Of a DNA stretch of 64,000 nucleotides, positions 51,941-61,058 are shown piece after piece; within the stretch, counting starts at the first letter, position 1, and every line of letters begins with the position of its first letter. Under the pieces are notes generated by a model. It was not told the DNA's origin. It saw only the letters and a program-made list of their open reading frames with translations, and made no database searches. A program made the translations under genes and the position numbers. Source of the DNA: JAIMBK01 sp040755975 (lineage in GTDB: Bacteria; Bacillota; Desulfotomaculia; Desulfotomaculales; Nap2-2B); assembly GCA_040755975.1 (NCBI GenBank), contig JBFLZY010000006.1, forward strand, positions 1 through 64,000. The letters are read 5' to 3'.

Positions 51941-53491
51941 TTACACCCCGACCAGGGCTACTTCCTCCCTGTCCAGCGTCTGGCGAATTGCGCGCACGAA
52001 GTCCGCCATATAAGCGTCCTTTCCCGCCGCCCGTTCGATCTGCCGTAACAGGTCGATTTCCCGGCGCAAGATGGAGAAGATATCCCCCTCTTCAAGGTTG
52101 CATTTTTGCATGAGCCCCTCAAAAGAGGCGCCGCGGTACCAGGCAGCGGCCAGCGTCGCCGGCAGGTGGCTCCAGACGCACATATGCTCGGGAACCCCGC
52201 TCCTTAAAAGGAACTTCCGGAGGTCCACGACGTGTTCTAAGGAAAAGGGGCACCTTTCCACCCATTCATCGCGGCCGGGCTGGTAGTCGACGCCAGCCAA
52301 AATGGCCGCCGCCTCTTCCGGGGAGGCTTCCAAAAGAATCCCCGAGAAAACCAGTTCGGTCACCAGGACTTCCTGAACGTGCAGCTCCAGCGCAAATTTC
52401 CCGCGGGCAAGCAATTCCCTGCCCCGCACGTAACCCAATTCTTCCAGCAGACGCCAGACGTTTTCAAACTCCAAAACAAAATCCCGCGAGTTCTTTTGTA
52501 AATTCTCGATGCGAGCGGTTAAATAAGTTTTTCGTTCGGCAAAACCTTTTAGCTTTTTCTCGGCTTCCGCGCAGCTGTTATAGTTGCAATCTTTTCGGCC
52601 TTCCTGAAGCAACTTCCTCAGCTCCTCCCGGCGCTCCCGGGCGCCGGGGCGATGGCGGTATTTACGCCGCTTGAGATGATTGAGCTCCCGTTTTAAAGCC
52701 AGGCGGTGCAGCTGGCAGGCGGGCGTATCCTTCTCCGGGCAAAAACAAGCCGCCAGCCGTTTTTCCTTTTCCGTAAGAGTATTTAGCTCCCGCCGCAGCT
52801 GCCAGATTTCCCGGTTATTCTGGTAAACGGCCAGGTTTTGCTCCAAAAACCGCTTAATCTCTTCGTCAGTTTTCCAGTACAGCAGGCTCAAGACCGTGTT
52901 CGGCGAAATCGCCAGGCGCCCCCTGACCGGCTCTACATCCAGCTCGTTATAAAAACCTGTTTGTTCCGGATATTTCTCGTCAATTCGGACGTAAACGTGC
53001 CCCACCCGGTCGTACCCGCGGCGCCCGGCCCGGCCGGCCATTTGAAAAAATTCCCGGTTCATTAAACCGCGAAATTCCCGCCCGTCCCACTTGCGGCAGG
53101 AATCAAACACCGTGCTGGCGGCGGGAAAATTAACCCCCAGCGCAAAGGTTTCCGTACAAAACAGCACGTAAAGCAACCGTTCTTCGTAAAGCCTTTCCAC
53201 CAGCTCTTTAAGCACCGGGGGCAGCCCCGCGTGGTGGTACCCGATTCCCTGCAAAAGCAGGCGGCGCAGGTTTTGCCGCCGGAGGGTGAATAAGCCGGGG
53301 TAACTCTCTTCCGCCTGCCTGATCGCTCTCCTTACCGCCTGTCTTTCCCGGCCGGTTAAAAAATCAAAAGCGCGGCCCAGTTCCTCGGCCAGCATTTCCG
53401 TCCGGCCCCGGCCGAAGGCAAAATACAAAGCGGGTAAATGATCTTGAATTGTTTCGATCACTTCTACGCAGTTAGAATTGTTCTCGGCCAT
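51941..53491 (-). CDS. Ski2/Mtr4-like helicase, C-terminal part (frameshift-separated)
   Basis: 516 residues from an ATG at 53489-53491. It carries the second RecA-like domain (IGYHHAGLPPVLKELVERLY, TETFALGVNFPAASTVFDS) and motif VI (QMAGRAGRRGYD), then a helical C-terminal domain with Cys-rich segment CFCPEKDTPAC. It lacks Walker A and DExH, which lie in the separate upstream piece at 53542-54303. The frame is open about 20 codons further upstream, where a one-base change would join it to that piece. Confidence 0.85.
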   Translation of the reverse strand: MAENNSNCVEVIETIQDHLPALYFAFGRGRTEMLAEELGRAFDFLTGRERQAVRRAIRQAEESYPGLFTLRRQNLRRLLLQGIGYHHAGLPPVLKELVERLYEERLLYVLFCTETFALGVNFPAASTVFDSCRKWDGREFRGLMNREFFQMAGRAGRRGYDRVGHVYVRIDEKYPEQTGFYNELDVEPVRGRLAISPNTVLSLLYWKTDEEIKRFLEQNLAVYQNNREIWQLRRELNTLTEKEKRLAACFCPEKDTPACQLHRLALKRELNHLKRRKYRHRPGARERREELRKLLQEGRKDCNYNSCAEAEKKLKGFAERKTYLTARIENLQKNSRDFVLEFENVWRLLEELGYVRGRELLARGKFALELHVQEVLVTELVFSGILLEASPEEAAAILAGVDYQPGRDEWVERCPFSLEHVVDLRKFLLRSGVPEHMCVWSHLPATLAAAWYRGASFEGLMQKCNLEEGDIFSILRREIDLLRQIERAAGKDAYMADFVRAIRQTLDREEVALVGV

Positions 53492-53541
53492 TCGCCATTC
53501 CCCTGAAATAGATTCGCTGCCAGACGAATCAAGGTAACTCC

Positions 53542-54303
53542 CTACGCCTTATGAAAAGGCTGCCTGTCCTCGTCGTACCGGTAGCGGCCTCCGCCCGTCA
53601 CGCGCCGCATGCGCCGGGCTTCCTGGCGCTTTGCCACTTCGGCGCGCGCTTCCGCCTCGTCCAAAATATCGCCGCCAGGCGAAAGCCAGTTGATTTTTAA
53701 GGGGACGGCGCGTCTTTTTTCCTCAATCACCTTAATCGGGGAGCCCCTTATTTCCCCCATCCAGACGGCTATTTCGCGGATATTGGGCACTGTTGCAGAC
53801 AAGCCCAAAATCTTAATGTGCCCGGGAGCGAAAATAATGCTCTCTTCCCAGGTAGTGCCCCTTTCCAGATCGTCTAAATAATGCATCTCGTCGAAAATAA
53901 CGTGGGAGGTGTTGGCCAACATTTCCGGGTTGGCGAAACACCAGTTCCGAAAAATTTCGGTCGTCATGACCAGTATAGGGGCTGTTTCGTTAATGGAGAG
54001 GTCGCCGGTGATTAAACCAACTTTCTCCCGCCCGAACAGGCGGCAAAAATCCCTGTACTTCTGGTTGGAAAGCGCCTTTAAGGGCGAAGTGTAGACGGCG
54101 CCCTTGCCTTCGGCCAGCACTTTCTCCAAAAGCTTCTCGGCAATCAGGGTTTTTCCCGTGCCCGTAGGGGCGGCCACCAGAACAGAATTACCGGCCAGCA
54201 AGGCGGCAATGGCTTTTTCCTGAAAGGGGTCCAATTGAAAGGGGACCGGCCCGGAAACCGCGCCCGGATTCCGCCGGCGACTGCCTTTTTTCAAATCAAC
54301 CAA
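53542..54303 (-). CDS. Ski2/Mtr4-like helicase, N-terminal part (frameshift-separated)
   Basis: 253 residues. Q-motif-like start (FQLDPFQEKAIAALLAGN), Walker A APTGTGKT, TSPLKALSNQKYRDF, motif II DEMHY and motif III LGLSATVPN. The reading frame ends at TAG (53542) shortly after RYRYDEDRQPFH, in a linker where intact homologues continue into the second RecA domain. As sequenced, an intact helicase would need a one-base insertion at about 53540-53550. Whether this is real or a sequencing error cannot be told here. Confidence 0.85.
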   Translation of the reverse strand: MVDLKKGSRRRNPGAVSGPVPFQLDPFQEKAIAALLAGNSVLVAAPTGTGKTLIAEKLLEKVLAEGKGAVYTSPLKALSNQKYRDFCRLFGREKVGLITGDLSINETAPILVMTTEIFRNWCFANPEMLANTSHVIFDEMHYLDDLERGTTWEESIIFAPGHIKILGLSATVPNIREIAVWMGEIRGSPIKVIEEKRRAVPLKINWLSPGGDILDEAEARAEVAKRQEARRMRRVTGGGRYRYDEDRQPFHKA

Positions 54304-54478
54304 CGCCTTTCCGCGGATCTACAGGTCTGCAGGATAAAAACTTACCCCCTACATTATACACCATACCGGCAACCAGGCAATGCGTTAACAAAAAGTTAAC
54401 GCAAGGTAAAATAGTGTTCTCTCCTGGCAAAAATTAAGGTATAATAGGAGTAATAAGATCTTAAAGGGGTGGGGTCCC

Positions 54479-54700
54479 GTGCCTCAAAAATACCCGGTCG
54501 ACTACCGGGTAAATATGCAAAACGGACAGATTTTGAGCGTTGAAGTAACCTGTTGCCAGCGCCGCATCGGGGAAATCCGCTTTAAGGACGGACAGAGCAT
54601 CAAATGTCCCGGCTGCGGCACAATTCATCTTGTGCGTTTGCAGCACAACCATTTTCATTTGAGCCAGGAAAACCCGCGCGTTTCAAGCACCAAAACATAA
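54479..54700 (+). CDS. small protein with cysteine pairs, 73 residues
   Basis: GTG start after AAGGGGTGGGG. A CC pair (VTCCQRRIGEIRFKDG) and a CPGC motif (IKCPGCGTIHLVRLQHNHFH) suggest a zinc ribbon; the His-rich end could also bind metal. No family recognised. Its 3' end overlaps the convergent speB gene by 18 bases. Confidence 0.7.
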   Translation: MPQKYPVDYRVNMQNGQILSVEVTCCQRRIGEIRFKDGQSIKCPGCGTIHLVRLQHNHFHLSQENPRVSSTKT

Positions 54701-55561
54701 AATGGCTTCCCGCACCAGCTTGGCCGCCAAAAAAGAGGTGCGCTCGGACGGGTCGTAAACCGGGCTGACTTCGACTATATCCATGCCCACCACCTGCAGG
54801 CCGCTCTTCTGCAAATAATGCAGCACCCGGATTATTTCCTGCGGGGAGCAGCCTCCGGGTTCAGGCGTGCCCGTCCCCGGAGCATAAGCGGGATCCAGCA
54901 CGTCTATGTCCAGCGTCACGTAAAGCGGCCTGTTGGCAAGAGCGCCGGCTATTTCTTGCAAAGGAGACAACACCTCGTTGCAGAACAGGTTGGTATGCTC
55001 GCGGGCATAATGAAATTCTTCCCGGTCGCCGGAACGAACCCCCAATTGATAAATGCTTGGCCCCCCCACTATCTCGGCCACCCGCCTCATTACCGTGGCG
55101 TGGGATAATTTTTCGCCGCCGTAGGTGTCCCGCAAATCCAGGTGGGCGTCCAGTTGCAGAACGGCCAGTTCCGGGTAAAAACGGGCGGCTGCGGCTATCG
55201 CCGGCAGGCTGATTAAATGTTCCCCGCCCAGCAGGAGGGGGAACTTTGCCCGGGCAAGCAAACTTTCGACGGCAAAAGCGATGCGCCGAACGCTTTCCTG
55301 GACGTTTCCGGGGGGAAGGACGAGATCGCCCCCGTCAAAATATTTATAATCCCTTAAATCGCGGTCCAGATCGGGGCTGTACTCTTCCAGCCCCTGGCTC
55401 ACCCGGCGGATGTGCAGGGGGCCCAGGCGCGCTCCCGGACGAAAAGTAACGGTAAAATCCATGGGGGCGCCGCAAATAATCACCCTGGCTTCGGCAAAAT
55501 CGGCAGTGGCGCCCATATACCCGCTATTCTTTTCTACGAAATCCCACATGCTCCTCGTCAT
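54683..55561 (-). CDS. speB: agmatinase family protein
   Basis: 292 residues of the ureohydrolase fold. The manganese ligands are visible in GGEHLISLP, LQLDAHLDLRD and LDIDVLDPAYAPGTGTPEPGG. Agmatinase splits agmatine into putrescine and urea. Third gene of a leftward polyamine operon after pdaD and speE, which supports agmatinase over arginase. Confidence 0.92.
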   Translation of the reverse strand: MTRSMWDFVEKNSGYMGATADFAEARVIICGAPMDFTVTFRPGARLGPLHIRRVSQGLEEYSPDLDRDLRDYKYFDGGDLVLPPGNVQESVRRIAFAVESLLARAKFPLLLGGEHLISLPAIAAAARFYPELAVLQLDAHLDLRDTYGGEKLSHATVMRRVAEIVGGPSIYQLGVRSGDREEFHYAREHTNLFCNEVLSPLQEIAGALANRPLYVTLDIDVLDPAYAPGTGTPEPGGCSPQEIIRVLHYLQKSGLQVVGMDIVEVSPVYDPSERTSFLAAKLVREAILCFGA

Positions 55562-55597
55562 CCCCCCTGGTCTTCACCGGCGAACCATCCTTCCCGG

Positions 55598-56434
55598 TCA
55601 ACTTCCCGTTTTCAGCAGATCCGCCACGAAAGGCGGCAGGACAAAAGCGCTTTTGTGCACTGCCGGGCTGTAATAACGCGTGCCCAGCTCGGGAAGGCCG
55701 GCCACCTCCACCTGCAAGGGATCGTATTTTTTGCTGCCCAGCGTAAAAGTCCACAATCCGCCCGGATAAGTGGGAACGCAGGCAAGGTAAAGCCTGGTAA
55801 CCGGGAAGATCCCGGAGATATCCTGAAAAACGCGCGAAATCAGCTCGCCGTTAAAAAACGGGGACTCCGTTTGGGCCACAAAAAGCCCGTCGTCGGTCAA
55901 AGCCCGAAAGACGTCCCGGTAAAAGGCGGCGCTGAACAACCCTTCCGCCGGCCCGACAGGATCGGTAGAATCAATGACGATCATATCGTAAACGCCCTGG
56001 TGCTCCCGCACGTGCCTGATCCCGTCAGCAATAATTATTTCTACCCGCGGGTCGTCCAGGCCGGAGCTGATCTCCGGCAAAAACCGTTTTGCCGCCTCAC
56101 ATACCCGGCCGTCAATTTCCACCAGGGTCGCCTTTTCCACCCGGCGGTGCTTCAAAATTTCCCTGATCGACCCCCCGTCCCCGCCGCCGATGACCAGAAC
56201 GCGCCGCGGCAGCGGGTGGGTGTTCAAACCAACGTGCGTGATCATCTCGTGGTAAACAAATTCGTCAGTTACGGTGGTTTGAATTACGTCGTCCAGAACC
56301 AGCATCCGGCCGAATTGAACAGTATCGTAAACGGCCAGTTCCTGGAAGGGCGTTTGCTCATAATGCAGCAGCTTTTTCGTCCGGCAGCTTAAGGCCATAT
56401 CCGGAGTCTGGAGTTCCGTAAACCAGCAATTCAT
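55598..56434 (-). CDS. speE: spermidine synthase
   Basis: 278 residues. Rossmann-fold aminopropyltransferase with ALSCRTKKLLHYEQTPFQELAVYDT, VLVIGGGDGGSIREILKH (nucleotide loop) and the catalytic Asp in MIVIDSTDPVGPAEGLF. It transfers an aminopropyl group from decarboxylated AdoMet to putrescine. The decarboxylase speD is not in the window. GGGAGATGAAGA precedes the ATG. Confidence 0.94.
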   Translation of the reverse strand: MNCWFTELQTPDMALSCRTKKLLHYEQTPFQELAVYDTVQFGRMLVLDDVIQTTVTDEFVYHEMITHVGLNTHPLPRRVLVIGGGDGGSIREILKHRRVEKATLVEIDGRVCEAAKRFLPEISSGLDDPRVEIIIADGIRHVREHQGVYDMIVIDSTDPVGPAEGLFSAAFYRDVFRALTDDGLFVAQTESPFFNGELISRVFQDISGIFPVTRLYLACVPTYPGGLWTFTLGSKKYDPLQVEVAGLPELGTRYYSPAVHKSAFVLPPFVADLLKTGS

Positions 56435-56470
56435 TCTTCATCTCCCTACCTTAACATGATCAGCCCAAAG

Positions 56471-56929
56471 CTAATACCACATGGGCACGGCGGCCAGGGC
56501 GCAGCCAATTTTTTCTACTTTATGCTCCACCGAAGCTATTTTTATATCAACCAGCTGAATCTTCCGGACAGCAAAGGCTTCTTGAAGCATTTCTTGAATC
56601 CTGTTCCGCGCCTCCATTTGCGCACAGCGGCCGGCAAATTCCATGATCACGCCAAAAGAATTTAACCCCACGCCGACGCCTACCGCCGCGGAAATCAACT
56701 CGCCGGGAACCTCGCTAATAATGTACCCGTAAGCAACCGGCACCAATGCACCTACCGGAATAACCGGTTCCGGGCAGTACTGGGCACCGGGCGGAAGAAT
56801 ACTGCTTACCCGGATCAGGTTGATGTTGCCGATTCCCCCCGCCAGCAGGGCTTGATCAAAGGCGGTGAGAGGAGTAGCGCCCTCCGCACTGGCAGCGGTA
56901 AGAAAATATTTCCGGGGGGTGGGCAGCAT
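56471..56929 (-). CDS. pdaD: pyruvoyl-dependent arginine decarboxylase
   Basis: 152 residues. The self-cleavage site is VSSILPPGA (Ser42-Ser43): the second serine becomes the pyruvoyl group of the large chain. The large chain continues through PVIPVGALVPVAYGYIIS. It makes agmatine from arginine, the first step of the pathway completed by speB and speE. First gene of that operon; GGAGGG precedes the ATG. Confidence 0.93.
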   Translation of the reverse strand: MLPTPRKYFLTAASAEGATPLTAFDQALLAGGIGNINLIRVSSILPPGAQYCPEPVIPVGALVPVAYGYIISEVPGELISAAVGVGVGLNSFGVIMEFAGRCAQMEARNRIQEMLQEAFAVRKIQLVDIKIASVEHKVEKIGCALAAVPMWY

Positions 56930-57103
56930 TAATCATCCCTCCTTAGCATTTTTATGCCAAAGCAACAAATTAATTATAGCAGAAGAATTTAAAAAGGGAA
57001 GTATTAAATTGATTTCCCAGATTTTACTAGTATAGGTAATTGCCCCTGGTGAGATTCTATAAAAGAATGTTTTTAAATTAACAACAATTTAGGAGGTATA
57101 TCT

Positions 57104-57592
57104 ATGGCAAAAACCGTAATCAGTACATTTAACTCGCGGGATTCAGCCGAACGGGCGGTGAGCGACTTAAGGAGCAAGGGGTTCGATCGCGAAATCTCCA
57201 TTGTGGCAAAAGACGACCAGCGCGCTCAGGCACGCAGAAGAGATGACAACGCCCTCAACATGGGCGGCGATCCCGTCTTTGAAGGCACCACCACCGGCGG
57301 GGTGCTGGGCGGGCTGGCCGGGCTGGCGGCCGGCGCGGGCGCCCTGGCCATTCCCGGGATCGGCCCGATCATTGCCGCCGGCCCGATCGCCGGTTTGCTT
57401 TCCGGGGCCGCCACCGGCGGAATCGCCGGCGGCCTGCTGGACTGGGGCATTCCCGCCGAGCGGGGCCGTTATTACGAAGAGCGGGTGAAGCAGGGGAACA
57501 TCCTGGTCTCTGTGCGCACGGCCGACAACAAGGCCAGCGACGCCGCCAGCGTACTGCGCAGATATGGCTCCCGGGACGTAGAAATCCACTGA
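57104..57592 (+). CDS. general-stress-protein-17M-like protein with glycine-zipper hairpin
   Basis: 162 residues. N-terminal alpha/beta segment (VISTFNSRDSAERAVSDLRSKGF) as in the Bacillus YflT/GSP17M domain. A long glycine-zipper hydrophobic hairpin follows (about 60-115, GGVLGGLAGLAAGAGALAIPG). A C-terminal repeat of the first fold (GNILVSVRTADNKASDAASVL) ends the protein. Probably membrane-associated; stress role is by family only. AGGAGGTATATCT precedes the ATG and a strong terminator follows. Confidence 0.85.
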   Translation: MAKTVISTFNSRDSAERAVSDLRSKGFDREISIVAKDDQRAQARRRDDNALNMGGDPVFEGTTTGGVLGGLAGLAAGAGALAIPGIGPIIAAGPIAGLLSGAATGGIAGGLLDWGIPAERGRYYEERVKQGNILVSVRTADNKASDAASVLRRYGSRDVEIH

Positions 57593-57629
57593 ACCACCCC
57601 ACGGTTAATTTTGGATAAATCGCCTGGCG

Positions 57630-57669
57630 GCAGGGTGTCTCACCACCAGTGGGACACCCTGCTTTTTTA
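57630..57669 (+). terminator. intrinsic terminator
   Basis: GCAGGGTGTCTC pairs with GGGACACCCTGC around a short loop, followed by TTTTTTATTTT. Confidence 0.93.
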
Positions 57670-57823
57670 TTTTGGCGCGGCGCCGGGCCAACTAAACGCA
57701 AAGCAAAAGGCGCCTAAGGGACAGGAAAAACCATCGGCACTTTTTTAAAGGGCAGAAAGGAAACAGTTAACTAACTGTCGTATTATATCCATATAATAGC
57801 AAAACAGGTAGGTGTTAGCAAAC

Positions 57824-59395
57824 GTGAAGAAGGGGTTTTTTATCCTGGCCTTCTTCTTTTCGCTCTACCTTTTTTATCTGCAAGGCTCCTCCTGGCCATT
57901 TCAGCAAAATAAAACCGACCAGTTGATCTATTTATGCCAGGAGGAGTTCCAGACGCTGGACCCTGCCCGGGCGCAAGATTACTCTTCGCTTAAAGTCATC
58001 GCCAATATATACGAAGGTCTGGTTAGATTTAAACCGGGTTCATTTGAGGTGGAGCCCTGTCTGGCCACCGGCTGGAAGGCTTCTCAAGACAAGCTCAACT
58101 GGACATTCAAACTTCGACCGGGGGTAACCTTCCACGACGGGACGCCCTTTGACGCCGCTGCCGTCAAATATAGCTTCGACCGGCAAATAAACAATTTGAC
58201 GGCAAATACTTCCATGGTCTTTGGCATGGTTGAATCGATCCAGGTTCTTGACCGGCTTACCGTTCGTTTTAAGCTTAAATTTCCTTACGCGCCCTTTTTA
58301 AACAATCTGGCCCTGCCTTTCGTCACCCCCATCGTCAGCCCGGCGGCCCAAAAAGACGGGGGCGATCCAGCGCTGCAGCCCGCGGGCACCGGGCCGTACA
58401 TGCTGGAAAAACGGGAGCAGGAACGGGAAATCATTTTAAAGGAAAATCCGCTTTACTGGGGTGAAAAACCGGCCCTGAAGAAAATTATCTTCCGGACGGA
58501 AAGCGACGCAGCCAAAAGAAAGCGGCTCATTTTAAGCGGGAGGGCGGACGTGATCGATGCCGCTCCGGAAGACATTCCTGCTCTCGAAAACAAGGGCATC
58601 AAGATCTGGCGCGTTCCCGGCGCAGATATAAGCTACCTCGGCTTTTACACAAATAAAAAACCCTTTCAGGACCCCGGGGTGAGGCAGGCCGCCTGCCGCG
58701 CCATCGACCAGCCGCGCTTGCTTCAGGAACTGTTCGGGGAAAATGCAATTCCGGCCAAAGGCCCGCTGCCTCCGGGAATCCTTGGGCACGCGCAAGAACT
58801 CCGGCAGCTTCCCTATGACCCGCAGGAGAGCCGCCGCCTGCTGGCCGCCGCCGGCTATCCCCGGGGTCTGCCGATAACCATTATCACCTACGCCGGGGAG
58901 CGCCCCTATAATCCGGCGGGAGGGGAAAAACTGGCCCGGGCGCTGGCAAAACAACTCGCCGGAGCCGGTTTTAAAACCAGAGTTGTTGTCCACCCGTGGG
59001 AAAAATTTAAAAAAGCCCTTCTCGATCAGGAAGGCGACGCCTTCTTATACGGCTGGATCAGCGATAACGGCGACCCCGACAACTTTCTCTACACTTTATT
59101 TTCCTCCGCCCAGATCACCACCGGACTAAACGCCACCCGTTACCACAACCAGAGGATCGATACGCTGCTCATTACGGCCCAAAGAACTCCGGACCCCATT
59201 TTACGCGCCCGCCTGTACCAGGATATTCAAAAGCAACTTTTGCAAGAAACGCCCGCCTTCTTTATCAACCACAGTCTTCTGGCCGTCGCCGCATCCCCGG
59301 CGGTTTCCGATTTGACGCTTCACCCGGGCGGCTTCATTTATTTCCAGAACGCAAAAAAGCAAAACCGCAATAAATTTTCCCCAAACAACGAATAA
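57824..59395 (+). CDS. family 5 peptide/nickel-type ABC substrate-binding protein
   Basis: About 523 residues. An N-terminal hydrophobic stretch (KKGFFILAFFFSLYLFYLQG) acts as signal or anchor; there is no lipobox cysteine. The solute-binding signature is intact: AQDYSSLKVIANIYEGLVRF, then FKLRPGVTFHDGTPFDAAAVKYS and the C-terminal ISDNGDPDNFLYTLF. The GTG at 57824 follows AGGTGT; another GTG lies four codons upstream. No permease or ATPase genes adjoin it, so it is an orphan binding protein. Confidence 0.88.
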   Translation: MKKGFFILAFFFSLYLFYLQGSSWPFQQNKTDQLIYLCQEEFQTLDPARAQDYSSLKVIANIYEGLVRFKPGSFEVEPCLATGWKASQDKLNWTFKLRPGVTFHDGTPFDAAAVKYSFDRQINNLTANTSMVFGMVESIQVLDRLTVRFKLKFPYAPFLNNLALPFVTPIVSPAAQKDGGDPALQPAGTGPYMLEKREQEREIILKENPLYWGEKPALKKIIFRTESDAAKRKRLILSGRADVIDAAPEDIPALENKGIKIWRVPGADISYLGFYTNKKPFQDPGVRQAACRAIDQPRLLQELFGENAIPAKGPLPPGILGHAQELRQLPYDPQESRRLLAAAGYPRGLPITIITYAGERPYNPAGGEKLARALAKQLAGAGFKTRVVVHPWEKFKKALLDQEGDAFLYGWISDNGDPDNFLYTLFSSAQITTGLNATRYHNQRIDTLLITAQRTPDPILRARLYQDIQKQLLQETPAFFINHSLLAVAASPAVSDLTLHPGGFIYFQNAKKQNRNKFSPNNE

Positions 59396-59451
59396 TTACC
59401 CGTTTTGTGGATATGCTAAAAAAAGCAAAAATATGGCAAGGAGGAAAAAGT

Positions 59452-60342
59452 ATGGTTAACCAACTCCAGCAACAACTCCAACGTTTGCGCGACGAAGTTA
59501 ACTCTATCTCGCAACTGGCCGCCCAGCTGCAACAGGCCGAGCAAAACAACTCGGCGCAACTGCAGCAACTCCAGCAAAAAGAAGTTTTTGCCGCCCAAAA
59601 CCTGCAGCGCATCCAGTACCTGGCCAGCCGGCTCCACCAGGACATCACGCAGGCCAGCAACATGGCGCAACAGTTAACCGGCGCGTCCACCTTCCCGCAG
59701 GCCCAGGCGACTTACCAGTACGCCGCGCCTACCGGCTATGCACCGTTCCAGTACCAGCCGGCAACCGCCCAAACTGGTTGGGGCGCGCAGCCTTTCGCGG
59801 GGCAAACCGCCTGGGGAGGACAACAAACCGGTACCTTTCAAAGAGGCTTCGGAGCTCAATACGGTTACGGCGCCGGGCAGCTGGAAACCGGCGCCCAATA
59901 CGGCGCTCCCGTTACGGGATGGTCCGCCCAGTATAGCCCGCACCAGGTCAGCCCGACGACTCAGTACACGGCCGGCCAGATCAGTCCCGCTGCGCAATAC
60001 GGCACAGCCCGGCAGGGCGGCTGGACGACCCAATATACGACCACACCCGGACAGTGGAGCGCGACCCAGAGAAGCGAAGCGCAAATCGGCCAGGGCACGG
60101 AAAATCAATTAATCTGGTCCGGTCAGGCGCAGGCAGGCTGGGGCGGCGGTCAGGCGCAGCCCGGTTGGACCGCTCAGGGGGGCGGCCAGACCCAGACGGG
60201 TTGGAGTGGCCAGTGGGGCACCCAGACCGGCCAGCTTACCCAGTACGGCGCTACTGGAGCAGAAATGGGCTACGGGCAGGGTTTAGGCCGGACCGGCTTT
60301 GAAAGCGCCCAGTACGGCGGCCAGTTCTTGGGGCAGCGCTAG
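59452..60342 (+). CDS. Gln/Gly/Tyr/Trp-rich low-complexity protein with coiled-coil head
   Basis: 296 residues. Residues 1-75 form a Gln-rich coiled coil (LQQQLQRLRDEVNSISQLAA, then QQAEQNNSAQLQQLQQKE). From about 78 on the sequence is low-complexity with recurring QYGA, GWxxQ and GQxGW units, about ten tryptophans, many tyrosines, no cysteine and no lysine. Such composition suits adhesive, coat or condensate-forming proteins. GGCAAGGAGG precedes the ATG at 59452. I recognise no family. Confidence 0.8.
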   Translation: MVNQLQQQLQRLRDEVNSISQLAAQLQQAEQNNSAQLQQLQQKEVFAAQNLQRIQYLASRLHQDITQASNMAQQLTGASTFPQAQATYQYAAPTGYAPFQYQPATAQTGWGAQPFAGQTAWGGQQTGTFQRGFGAQYGYGAGQLETGAQYGAPVTGWSAQYSPHQVSPTTQYTAGQISPAAQYGTARQGGWTTQYTTTPGQWSATQRSEAQIGQGTENQLIWSGQAQAGWGGGQAQPGWTAQGGGQTQTGWSGQWGTQTGQLTQYGATGAEMGYGQGLGRTGFESAQYGGQFLGQR

Positions 60343-60434
60343 GAAGCCGCCTGCCCCTCTCCCGCCGTCGCCGCCCTTATACTCCCGGAAAACAGCAAGG
60401 GCAACTTGCCGGACAAGGCGATAGGGCATAAGTT

Positions 60435-60472
60435 AATGAGGACCGCGGTTATGCCGCCGGCCCTCATTTTTT
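60435..60472 (+). terminator. intrinsic terminator
   Basis: ATGAGG-CCGCGG pairs with CCGCCGG-CCTCAT with one bulge, followed by TTTTTT. It ends the low-complexity protein transcript. Confidence 0.85.
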
Positions 60473-60502
60473 CGGCCAGCAAAAAAAGACAACATTCACC
60501 TC

Positions 60503-60531
60503 TTAACATATTATACCAATTATAGTATAAT
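60503..60531 (+). promoter_or_regulatory. predicted sigma-A promoter
   Basis: TTAACA (60503-60508), 17 bases and TATAAT (60526-60531), about 30 bases upstream of the 80-residue protein gene. Confidence 0.6.
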
Positions 60532-60559
60532 TAAACAAAATCATGCGAGGTGGTCTGCT

Positions 60560-60802
60560 TTGGCAAAGGTTTTGCGGGAAGGGGCTTCCTACAACCAGCG
60601 CGAAGTCCTTGATTTGCTGGTAGAATTCTCCGGGTTCAAAGACCGGGTGCAAAAGAAATTCAAAGATTTATCGCGGGAACTGGAAGGCAAGCCGAACGAA
60701 CACGAATTGTGGGTTAACCTTTACCTGGTGTCCGCTGATTACGCCGAGGAGCTGGCCATCAAAAAACAAAAGCAGGAGGCCCTGATGCAAAAGGCATCTT
60801 AA
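60560..60802 (+). CDS. hypothetical charged protein, 80 residues
   Basis: TTG start six bases after GAGGTGG. All-helical and charged (YNQREVLDLLVEFSGFKDRVQKKFKDLSREL, then YLVSADYAEELAIKKQKQEAL). No family recognised. It has its own promoter and precedes the tRNA gene. Confidence 0.65.
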   Translation: MAKVLREGASYNQREVLDLLVEFSGFKDRVQKKFKDLSRELEGKPNEHELWVNLYLVSADYAEELAIKKQKQEALMQKAS

Positions 60803-60906
60803 AAACCTGACGCGCGAAACCATTACCCACGTGGAACCACTATCTACCCTTGCCACTGAGCTGCCCATGTGATATAATTAATGGCGTGATAGATTTGAAT
60901 TGGTAC

Positions 60907-60982
60907 GGGGGCATAGCTCAGCTGGGAGAGCGCTAGAATCGCACTCTAGAGGTCGGGGGTTCGAGTCCCCTTGCCTCCACCA
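60907..60982 (+). tRNA. tRNA-Ala (anticodon CGC)
   Basis: 76 bases with encoded CCA. The acceptor stem GGGGGCA/TGCCTCC contains the G3:U70 wobble pair that marks alanine tRNAs. The D arm is GCTC-AGCTGGGA-GAGC, the anticodon stem CTAGA/TCTAG with loop ATCGCAC gives CGC, and the T arm is GGGGG-TTCGAGT-CCCCT. Its 3' end is the probable attachment site of the neighbouring integrase element. Confidence 0.95.
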
Positions 60983-61058
60983 GGAATGACAAGGGTTTGC
61001 GGGATCGGAGATTTACACTTAAAAGAAAATTTACCCTTATTTTACCCTTATCGGATTC

